64,000 nt of DNA, taken from NCBI RefSeq assembly GCF_001427585.1, contig NZ_LMGY01000004.1, positions 23,537-87,536 on the forward strand. Direction: 5' to 3'. The notes below the pieces were generated by a model. That model had not been told where the DNA came from. It was given only the letters and a program-made list of their open reading frames with translations, and did no database searches. The position numbers and the translations under genes were made by a program. Position 1 is the first letter of the stretch, and the number at the start of each line of letters is the position of its first letter. Source of the DNA: Pseudoxanthomonas sp. Root630. Lineage in GTDB: Bacteria; Pseudomonadota; Gammaproteobacteria; Xanthomonadales; Xanthomonadaceae. Below, in pieces: positions 38,238 through 47,650 of the stretch.

Positions 38238-40118
38238 ATGCGATCCAGACTTTCAGGCACGAACGCCGCCGAGCAGCTGCTGCTGTCTCGAAGGCAGTTC
38301 GTTCAAGGATTGGCAGCGGGTGGCGCAGTGCTGGGCCTGGGACTTTGGCCGAAGCAGAGCTGGGCGCTCCGCTCCCCTGGCCAGCTCGAAGTCCTGTCGG
38401 GCACGCAGTTCGACCTGACCATAGGCGAGACCCTGGTCAACTACACGGGCAAGACGCGGCCCGCCATCACCGTCAACGGCTCGGTGCCTGCACCGATCCT
38501 GCGCTGGCGCGAAGGCACGCGGGTGCAGCTCAGGGCCCGGAATGACCTTCCCCCCGGCTCGATCCACGGCGACGCGACGTCGATCCACTGGCACGGCATC
38601 CTGCTGCCCGCCAACATGGATGGGGTTCCCGGCTTCAGCTTCGACGGCATCAACCGCGGCGAGAGCTACCTGTACGAGTTCGATGTCCGCCAGAGCGGAA
38701 CCTACTGGTACCACAGTCATTCGGGGTTCCAGGAACAGGGCGGCATGTACGGGCCGCTGATCATCGACCCCATCGATCCGCCTCCGTTCTCCTACGATCG
38801 AGACTACGTGGTCTTCCTGTCCGATTGGACCGACATGGACCCGGCGCGCCTGTTCGCCCGGCTGAAGAAGCTGTCGGAGTACGACAATTACTACCAGCGT
38901 ACGGTGGGCGACTTCTTCCGCGACGTGCGCCGGGACGGCTTGAGCGCGACGCTAAGCGATCGCGAGGCATGGGGACGCATGCGCATGACGCCGACGGACC
39001 TGTCCGACGTCAACGCGCATACCTACACCTACCTGATAAACGGGACCACGTCGCTGGGCAACTGGACGGGACTTTTCCGTGCCGGTGAGAAGGTGCGCCT
39101 GCGTTTCATCAACGGTGCGGCGATGACCTACTTCGACGTCCGCATCCCGGGCCTGAAGATGACGGTCGTCGAGGTCGACGGCCAGTACGTCCACCCGCTG
39201 ACGGTGGACGAGCTGCGCATCGCCACTGCCGAAACCTTCGACGTGATCGTCGAGCCTACCGGGCAGGACGCCTTCACGATCTTCGCCCAAGACTCCGCGC
39301 GCACCGGCTACGTCAGTGGCACGCTTGCGGTCCGCGAGGGCTTGCGTGCTCCGGTACCGGCGGTGGACCCGCGGCCGCTGCTGACCATGGCCGACATGGG
39401 GCATGGCGGCCACGGTGCCCATTCCGGACTGGCGGCCGCATCGGCCGATCCGCATGCCGGGCATGGCGCCGCGCCGGCGCCGGACCCCCACGCGGGCCAC
39501 GGAGCGGGGGCCGTGGCCGCCGATCCGCATGCCGGGCACGGCGTTCCGGCCGCACCAGGCGCGCACTCCGCGCATGAAGGCGGCGGCATGCAGATGCAGA
39601 CTCATCCGGCCAGCGAAACAGGCAATCCCCTTGTGGACATGCAGACCATGGCGCCGGAGCCGCGACTGTCCGATCCTGGGATCGGTCTGCGCGGCAACGG
39701 CCGCAAGGTGGCGACGTATGCCGACCTGAAGAGCCTGTTCGAGGACCCCGACGGTCGCGAGCCGGGGCGCACGGTGGAGCTGCACCTGACCGGCCACATG
39801 GAGCGCTTTGCCTGGTCGTTCGATGGGATCAAGTTCGCCGACGCCGAGCCGCTGCGCCTCAACTACGGCGAACGCATGCGCATCGTGCTGGTGAACGACA
39901 CCATGATGTCGCATCCGATCCATCTGCATGGCCTGTGGAGCGACCTTGAGGACGAACAGGGCAACTTCCACTTGCGCAAGCACACCATCGACATGCCGCC
40001 GGGCACGAAGCGCAGCTACCGGGTGCGCGCCGACGCGCTCGGTCGCTGGGCCTACCACTGCCATCTCTTCTTCCACATGGAATCCGGGATGTTCCGGGAA
40101 GTGAGGGTCGAAGAATGA
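38238..40118 (+). CDS. copA: Copper resistance multicopper oxidase CopA (periplasmic, Tat-exported)
   Basis: A 626-residue multicopper oxidase. ATG 38238 follows AGGAGGT by 5 bases and gives a Tat signal (SRRQFVQGLAAGGAVLGLGL). Copper-site motifs seen: SIHWHGIL and WYHSHSG near the N-terminus, HPIHLHGLW and YHCHLFFHMESGM at the C-terminus (types 1, 2 and 3). Between the second and third cupredoxin domains is a Met/His-rich insert (~390-460) with repeats of DPHAGHG and a HEGGGMQMQTHP end. It oxidises Cu(I) to Cu(II) and binds copper in the periplasm. It overlaps copB by 4 bases. Confidence 0.96.
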   Translation: MRSRLSGTNAAEQLLLSRRQFVQGLAAGGAVLGLGLWPKQSWALRSPGQLEVLSGTQFDLTIGETLVNYTGKTRPAITVNGSVPAPILRWREGTRVQLRARNDLPPGSIHGDATSIHWHGILLPANMDGVPGFSFDGINRGESYLYEFDVRQSGTYWYHSHSGFQEQGGMYGPLIIDPIDPPPFSYDRDYVVFLSDWTDMDPARLFARLKKLSEYDNYYQRTVGDFFRDVRRDGLSATLSDREAWGRMRMTPTDLSDVNAHTYTYLINGTTSLGNWTGLFRAGEKVRLRFINGAAMTYFDVRIPGLKMTVVEVDGQYVHPLTVDELRIATAETFDVIVEPTGQDAFTIFAQDSARTGYVSGTLAVREGLRAPVPAVDPRPLLTMADMGHGGHGAHSGLAAASADPHAGHGAAPAPDPHAGHGAGAVAADPHAGHGVPAAPGAHSAHEGGGMQMQTHPASETGNPLVDMQTMAPEPRLSDPGIGLRGNGRKVATYADLKSLFEDPDGREPGRTVELHLTGHMERFAWSFDGIKFADAEPLRLNYGERMRIVLVNDTMMSHPIHLHGLWSDLEDEQGNFHLRKHTIDMPPGTKRSYRVRADALGRWAYHCHLFFHMESGMFREVRVEE

Positions 40119-41146
40119 CGAGCGTGAGAACATCGATGCGGTGGGCTGCGCTGGCCGCAGCATTGCTGCTCCCTCCTGTCGGCGCCCACGCGCAGCACGC
40201 CGGTCATGGCCAGCCTGTCCCGTCGAGTCCGACTGCGAACCAGCAGGAAGAGGACGCGACGGCAGCGCAGTCTCCCAATGCCGGCATGGACCACTCGCAG
40301 ATGGATCATGGACAGCATGGTCGCCCACAGGTCGACCACTCGCAGATGGATCATTCGCAGCATGATCGTCCGCAGGTCGACCATTCGCAGATGGATCATT
40401 CCCGGATGGGGGTGCTCGACTCGCCACGCGAACCCATCCCCGCCGTCACGGATGCCGATCGCCTGGCGGCATTTCCGACGCTGAAGGACTACCACAAGCA
40501 TGGAACCAGCCTGAACTCCTTCTGGCTCATGGATCAGCTGGAAGGGGCGAACACGGATGAAGGCAGGGAGATCGCCTGGGAGGGAATCGGCTGGGTCGGT
40601 AGCGACATCAACCGCCTCTGGCTGAGGACCAAGGGGCACGCCCTGGACGAGAACCTGCAGCGCGCGCGGGTGGAGGCGATGTACGGACGCGCGATCCATC
40701 CCTGGTGGGATGCCGTGGTGGGCGTGCGCCGGGATTTCGGTGACTTCGGTGGAGGCGGAACGCCGCGCACCTGGGCCGCGTTCGGCGTTCAGGGGCTGGC
40801 GCCCTATAAGTTCGAGGTTTCCGCAACGGGTTACGTCGCAGAAGGCGGCAAGACGGCGGCGATCGTCGAGGCCGAGTACGACATGCTGTTCACCAACCGG
40901 CTGATCGCAAGCTGGGGTGTCGAAGCCAACTGGTTCGGGCAGTCCGATCCGGCGGAAGTCATCGGGTCAGGCTTGAGCACGGTAGAAGGAGGTGTGCGAT
41001 TGCGCTACGAGATCACGCGGCAGTTCGCGCCCTATATCGGGTTCGAGCGCGAATGGAGCTTCGGCGAGACGTCCGACCTGCGCAGGCTCAGCGGTCATTC
41101 CCGAACCGACAACCGCTGGGTGGTCGGCCTGCGCTTGTGGTTCTGA
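40115..41146 (+). CDS. copB: Copper resistance protein B (CopB)
   Basis: A 343-residue outer-membrane protein. The signal peptide ends in VGAHAQ. The N-terminal tail repeats DHSQMDHGQHGRPQV and DHSQMDHSQHDRPQV (~58-98), Met/His copper units unlike those of the copB at base 1. The barrel domain (~120-343) has GIGWVGSDINRLWL, FGVQGLAPYKFEVSATGYV and the terminal LWF. It acts with the oxidase CopA; the start overlaps the copA stop (ATGA). Confidence 0.95.
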   Translation: MTSVRTSMRWAALAAALLLPPVGAHAQHAGHGQPVPSSPTANQQEEDATAAQSPNAGMDHSQMDHGQHGRPQVDHSQMDHSQHDRPQVDHSQMDHSRMGVLDSPREPIPAVTDADRLAAFPTLKDYHKHGTSLNSFWLMDQLEGANTDEGREIAWEGIGWVGSDINRLWLRTKGHALDENLQRARVEAMYGRAIHPWWDAVVGVRRDFGDFGGGGTPRTWAAFGVQGLAPYKFEVSATGYVAEGGKTAAIVEAEYDMLFTNRLIASWGVEANWFGQSDPAEVIGSGLSTVEGGVRLRYEITRQFAPYIGFEREWSFGETSDLRRLSGHSRTDNRWVVGLRLWF

Positions 41147-41248
41147 CGTAGATGCGTTTGGGGTTGGGGAGATGGCGGGGTGGTGCCATCGTAGGAGGGC
41201 CTGGAATGCAACCCGCATCAGGCCATCGAACACGAAATCGAAGGTCAT

Positions 41249-42853
41249 ATGCGTCCACCCCGAATCTCATCGTTGCGTCGTGGCATTCAGATTGTGGTCG
41301 CTGCCCTTGGATTCGGTTTGGCATGGTGGCGCCTGCGGAAGACCACGCCATCGGTGCTGGCGGAGCGTTTGCGCGAGACGCTGGAGGGGCTGGGCACGAC
41401 TTTCGTGAAGCTCGGTCAAGGCTTGAGCTTGCGTCGCGACATGCTGCCCGACGCGTACCGCGTGGTGCTGGAGGACTTGCATAACCGGGTGCCGCCGTTC
41501 TCGTCGCAGCTTGCCGAAGCTGCCATCAAAGATGCGTTCGGCCAACCGGCGGCAACGCTGTTCGCACGGTTCGATGCAATTCCCTTTGCTGCAGCGTCCG
41601 TGGCCCAGGTTCATCGAGCCCGTACGCACGACGGGCAAGAGGCCGTGGTCAAGGTTCGCCGCCCCGGTGTCGTCTCCCAGGTCAAGACCGATCTTCTGCT
41701 GCTGCGCTTGCTGGTGAGGATTTTGCTTCCTGTGTGGCCGCAGCTCAGGCGGCAACAGCCGCTGGCGCTGATCGACGAACTCGGCATGCAGTTGCTTGCA
41801 GAAATCGATCTGGATCACGAAGCGCGGAATATGCGGCGTTTGCAGTCAGCAATCGCGGGGCTGCCAGGCGTCATGATGCCCCGCGTCGTCGAGCCCTATG
41901 TCTCGCCTAACGTACTAGTTCAGGAATACAGCAGCGGCGGCGTCGTCACCGACTTCGCCGGAAGCGACCGAGGGCGCGCCATTGCCGATCAGTTGTTCAA
42001 TGCCTATCTGCACCTCTTGTTCGTTCGCGGCGTGTACCACGCCGACCCACATCCAGGAAACCTGTTCGCGATGGCGGATGGGCGACTGTGCCTTCATGAC
42101 TTCGGCTCGATCGGATACCTAGATCCAAAGGCGCGGCTGGCACTCGCACGCATGATCGCTGCCGTGCCCTATGCGGATGCGGACGAGGTGCTGGATTCGG
42201 CGCTTCTTCTGGGTTTCATCGTTGCACCCGTGGACCGTCGCGAGTACACGCGCGCCATCGGCGAGATTCTCGACAAACTGGAGAGCCTGCCCGTCACCGA
42301 GTGGTCGCTGGCCGAGATGGTGTGGCGGATCTCACGCCTGGGCGGAGGAGAGCGTTTCCGGCTGCCCCGGCATCTGCTGGTCCTGATCCGAACACTGTTC
42401 CTGGTCGAGAACACGATTCGCCAGCTCGATCCGGAGTTCAACCTGCTGGGAAGTTTCGAGCTCCACCGCGAAACCCTTGCCGCTTCGTTGAGCAAGGAGG
42501 CGGCCCGCAGCCGGCGGCCGGTGGCCGAGCGTGCTGCGCGCACGGCCGACAGCTTGTCGACGATCGCATCGGAACTGCTCAGGTCGGCGATGGTGGATGA
42601 TGGCAGGCCGAGCCTGACCATGTACCACCGGGGGCTTGAGGCATTGCAGGCCAACATCAGCCGGACCGGCAACAGACTGTCGGTCGCGTTGATCACGCTG
42701 GGGCTTTACCTTGCTGGATCGCTCTTGATGCAGCACAGCATTGGGCCTCGCATCTGGGGCGACATGCCGTTGTTCGCGGTCGTCGCGTATTTGCTGGCCC
42801 TATTGCTGTCGCTACGCCTGGTTCTGGCGATCTCGCGCTCCGGTCACTTGTGA
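41249..42853 (+). CDS. ABC1/UbiB-family atypical protein kinase
   Basis: A 534-residue protein. N-terminal KxGQ-type motif VKLGQGLSLRRDMLP, the ATP-site region AAASVAQVHRA with a Lys in VVKVRRPGV, the catalytic block YHADPHPGNLFAM and the metal-binding HDFGSIGYL are all visible. Two membrane helices at the C-terminus (~465-485, ~500-520) anchor it. UbiB-like kinases support ubiquinone synthesis and lipid homeostasis. In this place, 102 bases after copB, it may be an accessory quinone or lipid factor; whether it is a copper gene is unknown. No copper box lies directly before it. Confidence 0.88.
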   Translation: MRPPRISSLRRGIQIVVAALGFGLAWWRLRKTTPSVLAERLRETLEGLGTTFVKLGQGLSLRRDMLPDAYRVVLEDLHNRVPPFSSQLAEAAIKDAFGQPAATLFARFDAIPFAAASVAQVHRARTHDGQEAVVKVRRPGVVSQVKTDLLLLRLLVRILLPVWPQLRRQQPLALIDELGMQLLAEIDLDHEARNMRRLQSAIAGLPGVMMPRVVEPYVSPNVLVQEYSSGGVVTDFAGSDRGRAIADQLFNAYLHLLFVRGVYHADPHPGNLFAMADGRLCLHDFGSIGYLDPKARLALARMIAAVPYADADEVLDSALLLGFIVAPVDRREYTRAIGEILDKLESLPVTEWSLAEMVWRISRLGGGERFRLPRHLLVLIRTLFLVENTIRQLDPEFNLLGSFELHRETLAASLSKEAARSRRPVAERAARTADSLSTIASELLRSAMVDDGRPSLTMYHRGLEALQANISRTGNRLSVALITLGLYLAGSLLMQHSIGPRIWGDMPLFAVVAYLLALLLSLRLVLAISRSGHL

Positions 42854-42915
42854 CGACTGGCGCCTAAGCCTTCATCCGCCGATCCACTACGCAACCAAGC
42901 CGCGACCACGAATCG

Positions 42916-44727
42916 TCAGGCCGCGCCGAGCCTTCTCGGCATGGCGCCGAACACAAGCGCGAACCACCATTCCATCGCCTCGTCGCGATGCTTGCGCCCA
43001 TCTTCGATGGCCTGGGTAACCTGCGCGATCACCGCCTGCTCCTGCGCCGCGAAGGGGTTGTCCGCGGGCAATGGCGTCCGCTCCTTCCTGATCAGGGGCG
43101 CCAGGGCCGCGACGGCGTGCATCCAAGGGCTGAAGGCCTCCGAAAGCAGGTAGCGGCTGGTGCGCATCGGATGCAGCCATTCCAGCGCCGAGGCGCTCCA
43201 GGGATTGCTCATGGCGCTCAAGACGGGACTCACGAACGTCTTGTAGAACAATTCGTTCGTCTCCGACATCCCTCGCACTTTCTCGAACGCTGCATTAGGG
43301 ACATCGAACCGCAGGTCCTCGACCTGTCGCTCCTCGAAACGGACGGTGTACTGCGACCGCGCGCAATCCGAGTCGCCGGTGGGGCTGTCGATCTTCATCT
43401 CGTAGAGGCCCGGGGCCAATGCCTCGACGTCCGCCAGGGTCTCCAGGATGGCCCGATGCTCGAAGCGGGCGACCTTCGCGGAGACGAAGATCCCCAGATG
43501 ACCAACATGCGGGTTGGTCAGGTAGACGATGCGCTGATCCGCCTGCTTGAGCGCGTCCGTGTCGGGATAGACCACGGGAATCCAGCCCAGTGCCTGGTGA
43601 GGCGGCGTGATGTTGTCACCGTAGGAGGCGAAGACCACCAGCGGGTTGCGGATGCGCTTCAGGTCGACGGCGCAGTGCTCGTCGATCCGCAGCTTGCCTT
43701 CCTCGAGACGGTTGCCGATGAACAGGTTCTCGACAATGGCGACGATCTCTTCGCGGCTCATGAAGTACCAGGCATTCCACCAGCGCTCGAACTGGAGGAA
43801 GCGATCACGCTCGGTATCCACATGCGCGAAGAGGTTGGCGTACTTCTCCCACACGCCTTCCGGCTTGAGATTCTCGAAGTTCTGGATGAGCCAGGCGCCG
43901 TCGAAACGACCATTGCCCAGATCCGCGAGCAGATGGGTCATCCACACGCCGCCCACGAATCCTCCGGCGAGCCGCATCGGGTTCATACCCGCGGCGCCCG
44001 CCCAGTAGGACAGCGGCGATCCGTTGAGCACGACTGGCCCGCTCAGGCCCTGGCAGTCCGCCGCGAGCAGCGTGAGTGCCCAACCCGCCTGGCAGTTGCC
44101 GTACAGCACAGGAGGCTGGCCGGGATGGCGCCTCGCCACTTCCTCCACGAAGCGCCGCAGCGCCTGCAACACGTCCGCGAGCGTCTGGCCGGGACATGGT
44201 TCAGGATAAAACGAGACGAAGTAAACGGCATGGCCGCGATGCAGCGCGATACCGACTTCGGAGTCGGTCTTGAAGCCGCCGATGCCTGGGCCATGTCCGG
44301 CACGCGGATCGACGACCACCACGGGCGGCCTGGAGGCATCCAGGCAGTCTTCGATGCAGTGGTCCCCGGCCCGCGTGATGCGAAGGAGCGCGTAGTTGGC
44401 CGGATGCTCGAAGCGCCGGGCATCGAGCAGCGTTTCGTAGTCGAAGTCCAGCAGCGGAGGCTTGCCCGCGCGCTCGTGGGCGATCATTTCGTCGGCCCGC
44501 TGGCGCAGTGTGTCCCAGAACAGCACCGCGCGCTCGAACACGTCACGCGAGTAGCCCACTGCCTGAGCGAAGTCGTACACGGCAGAACCTGCAAGCGCTT
44601 GTTCGGCGGAATGATCTGTCGACACCGACGGCACGGCTGCCACGGGTGATGCGTGAACAGCCCTTTCGCTTCTGGATCTGCCCGCAGCGCGCTTCGCTGA
44701 ACGAGTCCGGGTTTCACGTGGGCGCAT
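42916..44727 (-). CDS. DUF3141 alpha/beta-hydrolase (PHA synthase-like)
   Basis: A 603-residue protein. ATG 44727 follows GGAGG by 5 bases. The hydrolase core contains the lipase-box-like YGNCQAGWAL with a Cys nucleophile, as in polyhydroxyalkanoate synthases, a likely Asp in SYGDNITPPH and a likely His in NPHVGHLGIF. Its N-terminus is Arg/Ser/Ala-rich. DUF3141 proteins are known from PHA and phasin-like gene clusters but their reaction is not established. It is the last gene of the minus-strand operon that begins at 51636, and is separated from the phosphorylase by 33 bases. Confidence 0.85.
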   Translation of the reverse strand: MRPRETRTRSAKRAAGRSRSERAVHASPVAAVPSVSTDHSAEQALAGSAVYDFAQAVGYSRDVFERAVLFWDTLRQRADEMIAHERAGKPPLLDFDYETLLDARRFEHPANYALLRITRAGDHCIEDCLDASRPPVVVVDPRAGHGPGIGGFKTDSEVGIALHRGHAVYFVSFYPEPCPGQTLADVLQALRRFVEEVARRHPGQPPVLYGNCQAGWALTLLAADCQGLSGPVVLNGSPLSYWAGAAGMNPMRLAGGFVGGVWMTHLLADLGNGRFDGAWLIQNFENLKPEGVWEKYANLFAHVDTERDRFLQFERWWNAWYFMSREEIVAIVENLFIGNRLEEGKLRIDEHCAVDLKRIRNPLVVFASYGDNITPPHQALGWIPVVYPDTDALKQADQRIVYLTNPHVGHLGIFVSAKVARFEHRAILETLADVEALAPGLYEMKIDSPTGDSDCARSQYTVRFEERQVEDLRFDVPNAAFEKVRGMSETNELFYKTFVSPVLSAMSNPWSASALEWLHPMRTSRYLLSEAFSPWMHAVAALAPLIRKERTPLPADNPFAAQEQAVIAQVTQAIEDGRKHRDEAMEWWFALVFGAMPRRLGAA

Positions 44728-44760
44728 CTTGGCCTCCAATGGAGATACTGCCGCGACGTC

Positions 44761-46287
44761 TCAAGTCGCGATTTCGATGATGTCCGGGTTCCGGGACGCA
44801 TATTCCATGGCATAGGCCAGTTCACCCGCGGTGTCGGCGTGCAACTGAAGCAGCGGCTGTCCGATGCCGACGTCAGCTCCCAGCATGACCTCCATGGTGA
44901 CGCCGGCGGCCTTGGCCTCGGGCGCACCGGCCAACTTAGCGAGCTGGGCAATCTTGCGGTTGTTGATCTGGACGATCCTCCCAGCACGCGCCGCAGTCAG
45001 GGGCCGGATGTGCAAGGCCCTGGGCGGCTCGCGCATGCCGCCCTGCGCCTGGCAGATCCGCTGGAACTTCGTCCAGGCCTGACCGTCAGCCAAGGTGGCC
45101 AAGGCCAGCGCATAGCCTGCTCCTGGCTCTGCCGCGCCGCCGATTTCGAGCGCGGCGCCGGCGAGCACTGCGGCCCGGTGCCGCAGATCGCCGGGCGCAT
45201 CGGGTTTGTTCTGAAGGACGGCGAGAATATCGTGCGCTTCGAGGGCGGGGCCGATCCCTCGGCCCACCGGCTGGCTGCCGTCGGTGCGGATGCACGTCGC
45301 GGCCAACCCGAAGTGCGCGGCGACCGCGATCAGGCGGTCGCCCAGCCGATCTGCGGCTTCCTCCGTGCGGACCTTGGCGGTCGGCCCGACCGGGATATCG
45401 AGCACGACGTGATTGGAGCCCGCCGCGATCTTCTTGGACAGCACGGAGGCGATCAATTGCCCCTCGGTGTCCACGTCCAGTTCCCGTTCCACGCGAACGA
45501 AGATGTCGTCGGCGGGACTGAGATGCACAGCACCGCCCCAGGCGATGCAGCCGCCTTCCTGATCCACGACGCGCCGCATGGTGGCCAGGTCAAGATCCAC
45601 AGGCGCCAATGTTTCCATGGTGTCGGCGGTGCCCGCCGGCGACGTGATCGCGCGCGATGAGGTCTTGGGCATCACCAGGCCGTGGGCTGCCACGATGGCG
45701 ACGACGATCGGCGTGGTCCGGTTGCCTGGCAGTCCGCCGATGCAGTGCTTGTCCACCACCACCGGAGCGTTCCACGTCAGGCGCTCCCCGGCATCGATCA
45801 TCGCGGCGGTCAGATCGACCGTTTCCTGTTCGTCCAGCGGCAGGGCCGCACTGGCCGTCAGGAACGCGGCTAGATGCACGTCCGTGTAGCGTCCCGCCGT
45901 CACGTCCGCGACGACGGCTTGCAGCGCGGCCGCATCGAGCCGATGGCCATAGATCCGCCGTCGAACGCTGGCCAAGGAGTCCAGGGCGGGGGCATGGGAG
46001 ACCTCAATGGGGGCGCCCTCGGCGACGCCCAGCCGTTCCCAGGCGGATTCGGAGAGTGCGGCTTCGCCTGGCGCAACCAGATCGCCATCGGCCTGATAGA
46101 GCACTGCCTGCACCTGTCGCCCACCGGCCGAAAGCAACACCTGCGATCGTGAGGCGAGTCCCTCGGCGCGGCACACGTGGCAATCCGTGCGCATGACCGC
46201 AATCGACTGGTGTTGGGCATAAAGCCCCAGGCGCCGAGCGCGTAGCGTCGGCGGCGAATCGGCCACCTGGGCATCACGCGCGTTCAT
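44761..46287 (-). CDS. AMP/thymidine phosphorylase family protein (archaeal-type)
   Basis: A 508-residue nucleoside(-tide) phosphorylase. An ~85-residue N-terminal extension precedes the DeoA-type core; the core has the phosphate site DKHCIGGLPGNRTTP, TSSRAITSPAGTADTMETL, and a barrel-hammerhead C-terminus. With about 500 residues it is longer than classical thymidine phosphorylase (~440) and matches the archaeal AMP phosphorylase subgroup, which splits nucleoside monophosphates to ribose-1,5-bisphosphate and base. That substrate is inference. The start at 46287 overlaps the nuclease stop. Confidence 0.87.
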   Translation of the reverse strand: MNARDAQVADSPPTLRARRLGLYAQHQSIAVMRTDCHVCRAEGLASRSQVLLSAGGRQVQAVLYQADGDLVAPGEAALSESAWERLGVAEGAPIEVSHAPALDSLASVRRRIYGHRLDAAALQAVVADVTAGRYTDVHLAAFLTASAALPLDEQETVDLTAAMIDAGERLTWNAPVVVDKHCIGGLPGNRTTPIVVAIVAAHGLVMPKTSSRAITSPAGTADTMETLAPVDLDLATMRRVVDQEGGCIAWGGAVHLSPADDIFVRVERELDVDTEGQLIASVLSKKIAAGSNHVVLDIPVGPTAKVRTEEAADRLGDRLIAVAAHFGLAATCIRTDGSQPVGRGIGPALEAHDILAVLQNKPDAPGDLRHRAAVLAGAALEIGGAAEPGAGYALALATLADGQAWTKFQRICQAQGGMREPPRALHIRPLTAARAGRIVQINNRKIAQLAKLAGAPEAKAAGVTMEVMLGADVGIGQPLLQLHADTAGELAYAMEYASRNPDIIEIAT

Positions 46288-47639
46288 AGTTCGAACACCT
46301 GCCCGAAGCGCGGCACCGAGACAGGCCAGCCGTTCTCCTTGTCGATGCGTACGCGCAGTGCCTCGGAGGCCTCCGGTTCGCCATGCACGACGAAGATCCG
46401 CGAAGGCGCGTGCCGAAAACCGGAGAGCCAGCGCATCAGCTCGTTGGCATCGGCGTGCGCGGACAATTCCGGCAGGTTGGCGACCTGCGCATTGACCGGC
46501 ACCCATTGACCGTGAATCCTGATTTCGCGTGTGCCTTGCAGCATCGCCTGGCCGCGCGTTCCTGCGGCCTGGTAGCCGGAGAACAGGATCGTGTTCTCGC
46601 GCTTGGGCGCGAACGCCGCGAGGTGGTGCAGCACGCGGCCGCCGGTCGCCATGCCGCTGGCCGAGATGACGACCTTGGGGAATCGGCTGGCGGTGATCTG
46701 CTTGGATTCCTCGACCTCGCGGGTATACGTGGCGATCCCGCAGGCGGCATGACAGATCTCGGCGGGCAGGCGGTGGTCGGCGAGGTGATCGCAGAGCAGC
46801 TCGCTGGCGTTGATCGCCATCGGACTGTCCAGATAGATGGGCACCGAACCCAGGCGCCCGGCCTGGCGCAGCTTCCAGAGGTAATAGAGCAGCAATTGTG
46901 CGCGGCCCACCGCGAACGCGGGAATGACAACCGTGCCGCCGCGGCCGACCGTTGTCTCGATGACGGCCCCGAGTGCTTCGGCGGCATCGCTCGGGGCATG
47001 GGTCCGGTTGCCGTAGGTGGACTCGATCACCACATAATCGGCTTCGGTCACGGGCTGCGGATCGAACAGCATCGGGTCGTCGTAGCGGCCGAGGTCACCC
47101 GAGAACACGATGCGCTTGCCGCCCCAGTCGATCTCCGCCGTAGCGGCACCCAGGATATGCCCGGCGTAGCGGAACGTCAGCGTCGCACCGTCGGGAAGCG
47201 GGGCCGGCTTGCCGAACGGCACATTGGAGAACTGCTTGAGCGCGCGCTCGGCATCCTGCACGGTATACAGCGGCAGGGCGGGCTTGTGCTTGCTGAAACC
47301 CTTGCGATTGGCGTACTCGGCATCCTTTTCCTGCAGATGGCCGCTGTCCTTGAGGATCAATTCGGCCACGTCGCGGGTTGCGGCGGTGGCGTAGATGCGT
47401 CCGCGAAAGCCATCGCGCACGAGTCTTGGCAGATAACCGGAGTGGTCGAGATGCGCATGCGTCAACACCACCGCGTCGAGTTCCTTCGGCGCGATCGGCA
47501 ACGGCTCCCAGTTCAGCTCGCGCAGATTCTTGAGGCCTTGGAACAGGCCACAGTCGACCAGGATGTGTTTCCCGTTGTGGCTCAGCAGGTGCTTGGAGCC
47601 GGTGACGGTGCCAGCACCGCCGAACGAGGTGAGCTTCAA
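46284..47639 (-). CDS. Metallo-beta-lactamase fold, beta-CASP RNA nuclease
   Basis: A 451-residue protein. Zinc-site motif HAHLDHSG at H61, H63, D65, H66; further ligands in SGDLGRYD; the beta-CASP part and a final RMMBL-like segment (IFVVHGEPEASEALRV). Relatives (CPSF-like, RNase J-like) cut or degrade RNA 5' to 3'. In this operon it could feed nucleotides to the phosphorylase (inference). It follows the PRPP-synthetase homologue by 11 bases and overlaps the phosphorylase. Confidence 0.92.
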   Translation of the reverse strand: MKLTSFGGAGTVTGSKHLLSHNGKHILVDCGLFQGLKNLRELNWEPLPIAPKELDAVVLTHAHLDHSGYLPRLVRDGFRGRIYATAATRDVAELILKDSGHLQEKDAEYANRKGFSKHKPALPLYTVQDAERALKQFSNVPFGKPAPLPDGATLTFRYAGHILGAATAEIDWGGKRIVFSGDLGRYDDPMLFDPQPVTEADYVVIESTYGNRTHAPSDAAEALGAVIETTVGRGGTVVIPAFAVGRAQLLLYYLWKLRQAGRLGSVPIYLDSPMAINASELLCDHLADHRLPAEICHAACGIATYTREVEESKQITASRFPKVVISASGMATGGRVLHHLAAFAPKRENTILFSGYQAAGTRGQAMLQGTREIRIHGQWVPVNAQVANLPELSAHADANELMRWLSGFRHAPSRIFVVHGEPEASEALRVRIDKENGWPVSVPRFGQVFEL

Positions 47640-47650
47640 GAGAGGAATCC

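Noticed and set aside
39449..39545. Possible CRISPR-like repeats
   Set aside because: The repeats code DPHAGHG units inside copA and keep the frame; unit spacing is irregular and there are no spacers.
42988..44649. 553-codon open frame opposite the DUF3141 gene
   Set aside because: Antisense shadow in GC-rich DNA; the DUF3141 protein on the other strand has recognisable motifs and a ribosome site.
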